A stretch of 64,000 bases of DNA, taken from NCBI GenBank assembly GCA_022797935.1, contig JAAWLO010000002.1:1-64000 (forward strand), given 5' to 3'. The notes beneath the pieces are model-generated. The model was given only the letters and a program-made list of their open reading frames with translations. It was not told where the DNA came from and did no database searches. Positions 61,812-64,000 of this stretch are shown here, piece after piece. The first letter of the stretch is position 1, and each line of letters starts with the position of its first letter. The translations under genes were made by a program, and so were the position numbers. Origin of the DNA: Oscillibacter sp. Its GTDB lineage: Bacteria; Bacillota; Clostridia; Oscillospirales; Oscillospiraceae.

Positions 61812-62719
61812 ACCGCGACGATTACCGCAAGGCCTTCGACGAACTCTCCTTTTCCGCAGATTTTCAAGAGCGGACGGCGGACCTGCTGCGAACCCGTGCC
61901 CATGAATTGGAAAAGGAGCGTACCAACATGACCTTTAAAAAATCCAAAAGACTGGCAGTCCTGCTGGCGGCCTGCGTAGCCCTGCTGGCTGTGTCCGTTT
62001 CGGCTGCCGTTGCGTGGCTGACCCCTGCCCAGGTGGCGGAGGAGCATAACCAGCCTCTGCTGGCAGAGGCCTTCAGCGGACCCGACGCCATCACCATCAA
62101 TGAAACCGTGGAGAGCGGAGACTTTTCCATCACCCTGCTTGGCCTGGTTTCCGGGAAGAACCTGGATGTGCTGAACCAGGACCTGGAGGCGGACCATACC
62201 TATTCTGTGCTGGCCCTGCGCCGCCTGGACGGAGAGGCCCTGACCAACCAGAATCATGATTTCATGGCCTATACCATGACGCCCCTGGTGGCGGGCTATT
62301 CCCCCACGGCGGTGAACAACTGGACCCTGAACGCCGGGGCCAGCGGTCTGGCTGTGGACGGAGTCTACTATTACCTGCTGGATACCCAGAGCATTGAGAT
62401 GTTCGCGGACCACACGGTCTACATGGCCTTCTACGAGGGCGGCGCGCCCAATAATACCATCTTCACGGCAGCGGACGACGGGACCATTGCCTTCGCGGCG
62501 GACTTCACCGGCGTCCAGGCCCTCTTCACGCTGCCCCTGGACCCGGCCAAAGCGGACCCGGCGGCGGCGGACGCCTTTGCGGACGCCTCCGGCATGAACG
62601 GCTGGAGCAACGAGCGGTCGGACCCGGAGGAAGGGGATTGGGACGTCGAGCGCCGGGAGACGGAAGACGGCGAGACGATTATCATCCAGCCTGCCAGCGG
62701 GGACGGCGAAGAACGTTGA
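61808..62719 (+). CDS. Membrane anti-sigma-like protein
   Basis: 303 aa. Cytoplasmic N-terminus of ~45 residues (DDYRKAFDELSFSADFQERTADLLR), one membrane helix (LAVLLAACVALLAVSVSAAVAWL) and a large extracytoplasmic DUF4179-like domain, ending with a Glu/Asp-rich tail. Together with the preceding sigma factor it forms a surface-signal switch; the inducing signal is unknown. Confidence 0.78.
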   Translation: MNRDDYRKAFDELSFSADFQERTADLLRTRAHELEKERTNMTFKKSKRLAVLLAACVALLAVSVSAAVAWLTPAQVAEEHNQPLLAEAFSGPDAITINETVESGDFSITLLGLVSGKNLDVLNQDLEADHTYSVLALRRLDGEALTNQNHDFMAYTMTPLVAGYSPTAVNNWTLNAGASGLAVDGVYYYLLDTQSIEMFADHTVYMAFYEGGAPNNTIFTAADDGTIAFAADFTGVQALFTLPLDPAKADPAAADAFADASGMNGWSNERSDPEEGDWDVERRETEDGETIIIQPASGDGEER

Positions 62720-62856
62720 GGCAGCGCCGGTCCTCCGGCGGGAAGCCGTTTAGAGGGGACCTGCCGTCCATGTGACCCCGGACGAACTGCAAACGAAACC
62801 CGGAACGGCAGGACGGCGGATGGAGCCAGGCTGCTCCCGTCACCAACCAGTAAAAC

Positions 62857-62893
62857 AGGACCGGCGCGGTGTCACACCGTGCCGGTCCTTTGG
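62857..62893. terminator. Bidirectional intrinsic terminator
   Basis: AGGACCGGCGCGGTG / CACCGTGCCGGTCCT hairpin between the second ECF operon (+) and asnA (-). The 137 bases before it hold no gene I can support. Confidence 0.85.
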
Positions 62894-62906
62894 TTGTTCA
62901 CAGGCC

Positions 62907-63914
62907 TTACAGGAGGGTGATTCCCGCCTTCTCGCAGCCTTCGATGGTCTCCTGGTCCCAGAGGCTGGCCTGGACCTCGCCGATGTGGCAGGCCCCCAGC
63001 AGCAGCATGCACAGTCGGGACTGGCCAATGCCGCCGCCGATGGACTGGGGCAGCTGTCCCTCCAGAAGCATCCGGTGGAAGGGCAGTTCCCGGCGCTCCG
63101 GGCAGCCGGCGGCCTCCAGCTGGCGTTCCAGGGCGGCGGCGTCTACCCGGATGCCCATGGAGGACACCTCGAAGGCCCGCCGCAGAACCGGGTTCCACAT
63201 GAGAATGTCGCCGTTGAGCTCCCAGTCGTCGTAGTCCGGGGCGCGGCCATCGTGGCGGCTGCCGGAGGCCAGGGTTTTGCCGATCTGCATCAGGAAGACC
63301 GTGCGGTGATGGCGGCAGATTTCCAATTCCCGTTCCTGGGGGTCCAGATAGGGAAACCGGTCCTCCAGCTCCTGGGTGGTGATGAAGTACACGTCCCGGT
63401 CGGGGCGGAAGGTGAGCGCGGGGAAGTGATTGCGCAGAGCGGAGGCGGTGTCGCAGATGGCCCCCACAATGTCCCGGACGGTGTCCTTCAAATACTGAAG
63501 GTTCCGGTTTTTGGAGTCAATATGTTTTTCCCAGTCCCATTGGTCTACGTAGATGGAGTGAAGATTGTCCACCACCTCGTCCCGGCGGATGGCGTTCATG
63601 TCGGTGTAGAGGCCGGTGCCCAGCTTGAATTCATAGCGTTTCAGGGCCAGCCGCTTCCACTTGGCCAGGGAGTGGACCACCTGTCCCTCGGCGCCTACGT
63701 CGGGAATCTCGAAGGACACGGGGCGTTCCACGCCGTTGAGGTCGTCGTTCAGGCCGGTGCGGCCATCCACGAAAAGGGGGGCGGAGACCCGGTGCAGGTT
63801 GAGCCGGATGGTAAGGTTGTGCTGAAAGTCCTCATGAATCAGCTCGATGGCCCGCTGGAGCTCGTTGTTGGTCAGGGGCATTTTGTAGCCGCTGGGGATG
63901 GTGAGCTTGCTCAT
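62907..63914 (-). CDS. asnA: Aspartate--ammonia ligase (asparagine synthetase A)
   Basis: 335 aa. Makes asparagine from aspartate, ammonia and ATP. Class II aminoacyl-tRNA-synthetase-like fold: SAPLFVDGRTGLNDDLNGVERPV, LAKWKRLALKRY, YTDMNAIRRDE and GGGIGQSRLCMLLL are AnsA-family hallmarks, and length is normal. No T-box or other riboswitch precedes it in the visible 86 bases. Own promoter at the window end. Confidence 0.95.
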   Translation of the reverse strand: MSKLTIPSGYKMPLTNNELQRAIELIHEDFQHNLTIRLNLHRVSAPLFVDGRTGLNDDLNGVERPVSFEIPDVGAEGQVVHSLAKWKRLALKRYEFKLGTGLYTDMNAIRRDEVVDNLHSIYVDQWDWEKHIDSKNRNLQYLKDTVRDIVGAICDTASALRNHFPALTFRPDRDVYFITTQELEDRFPYLDPQERELEICRHHRTVFLMQIGKTLASGSRHDGRAPDYDDWELNGDILMWNPVLRRAFEVSSMGIRVDAAALERQLEAAGCPERRELPFHRMLLEGQLPQSIGGGIGQSRLCMLLLGACHIGEVQASLWDQETIEGCEKAGITLL

Positions 63915-63964
63915 ATGATAAAACCAGTCCTTTATTGAGAGTTGATCGCGTGTTCACAGCTTTT

Positions 63965-63993
63965 ATTATCCCTGTTTTTCAGGAGATTGTCAA
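63965..63993 (-). promoter_or_regulatory. Sigma-A promoter of asnA
   Basis: Minus strand TTGACA (63988-63993), 17 bases, GATAAT (63965-63970). Confidence 0.85.
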
Positions 63994-64000
63994 GGGAAAA

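Overview
The window reads as a chromosomal stretch from a GC-rich, gut-type anaerobic Clostridia, most like the Oscillospiraceae (Oscillibacter/Dysosmobacter/Flavonifractor-like). This is inferred from gene content: a multi-subunit pyruvate:ferredoxin oxidoreductase, HrcA/CIRCE heat-shock control, a T-box riboswitch, a DUF951 protein, SLH-domain exported proteins and many sugar ABC/TRAP importers. Consensus-like sigma-A promoters with 16-18 bp spacers (mostly 17) and strong Shine-Dalgarno sequences were used to fix most gene starts. I see no rRNA, tRNA, CRISPR array, IS element or prophage.

Layout. 1-2.2 kb: porA-porB, the end of an oxidoreductase operon. 2.2-4 kb: a CHAP-domain exported protein behind a highly folded leader RNA. 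4-8.2 kb (minus): a FecBCD-type metallophore/heme/corrinoid importer co-transcribed with a CysG-like siroheme synthase, with a dyad at the promoter. 8.4-10.1 kb (minus): DUF4015-like protein and rpiB. 10.1-15.9 kb (minus): hrcA-grpE-dnaK-dnaJ plus a PHP phosphatase under CIRCE. 16-21.4 kb: Crp-like regulator, thioesterase, DUF951 plus a 34-aa membrane microprotein, an S1 protein, RarA and a metallo-beta-lactamase-fold hydrolase.

21.4-33.7 kb is an amino-sugar locus: GalE, a nucleotidyltransferase, a NahK-like anomeric kinase, an AraC/PocR regulator, an ABC importer, a ROK-like protein, NagB, NagA and an MsmK/UgpC ATPase. It can in principle route N-acetylhexosamines either to UDP-sugars or to fructose-6-phosphate. 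Two promoters in it share short motifs that may be the regulator's sites. 33.8-37.9 kb is a tryptophan T-box (UGG specifier) controlling a TrpXYZ-like transporter with a fumarylacetoacetate-hydrolase-family enzyme embedded in the operon.

38-39.7 kb: GH18-SLH exported protein. 39.9-44.7 kb: a second, HscC-sized Hsp70 paired with a 1024-aa J-domain-like protein that has HPE in place of HPD. 44.8-46.1 kb (minus): a small membrane protein with a C6-tract frameshift, a lipoprotein barnase and a barstar. 46.1-49.4 kb: radical SAM SPL-like protein, then an ECF sigma/anti-sigma cassette. 49.5-57.9 kb: a GntR-controlled TRAP importer with IolB-like cupin, D-2-hydroxyacid dehydrogenase, KDPG aldolase-VOC fusion and KDG kinase, a sugar-acid catabolic unit. 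58-64 kb: XRE-zinc-ribbon regulator, glycogen debranching enzyme, a second ECF sigma/anti-sigma pair and AsnA.

The parts I find most worth following are the Hsp70/giant J-protein pair, the tryptophan-regulated FAH enzyme, the barnase-barstar operon with its homopolymer frameshift, and the repeated 19-bp motif in the TRAP/uronate locus.
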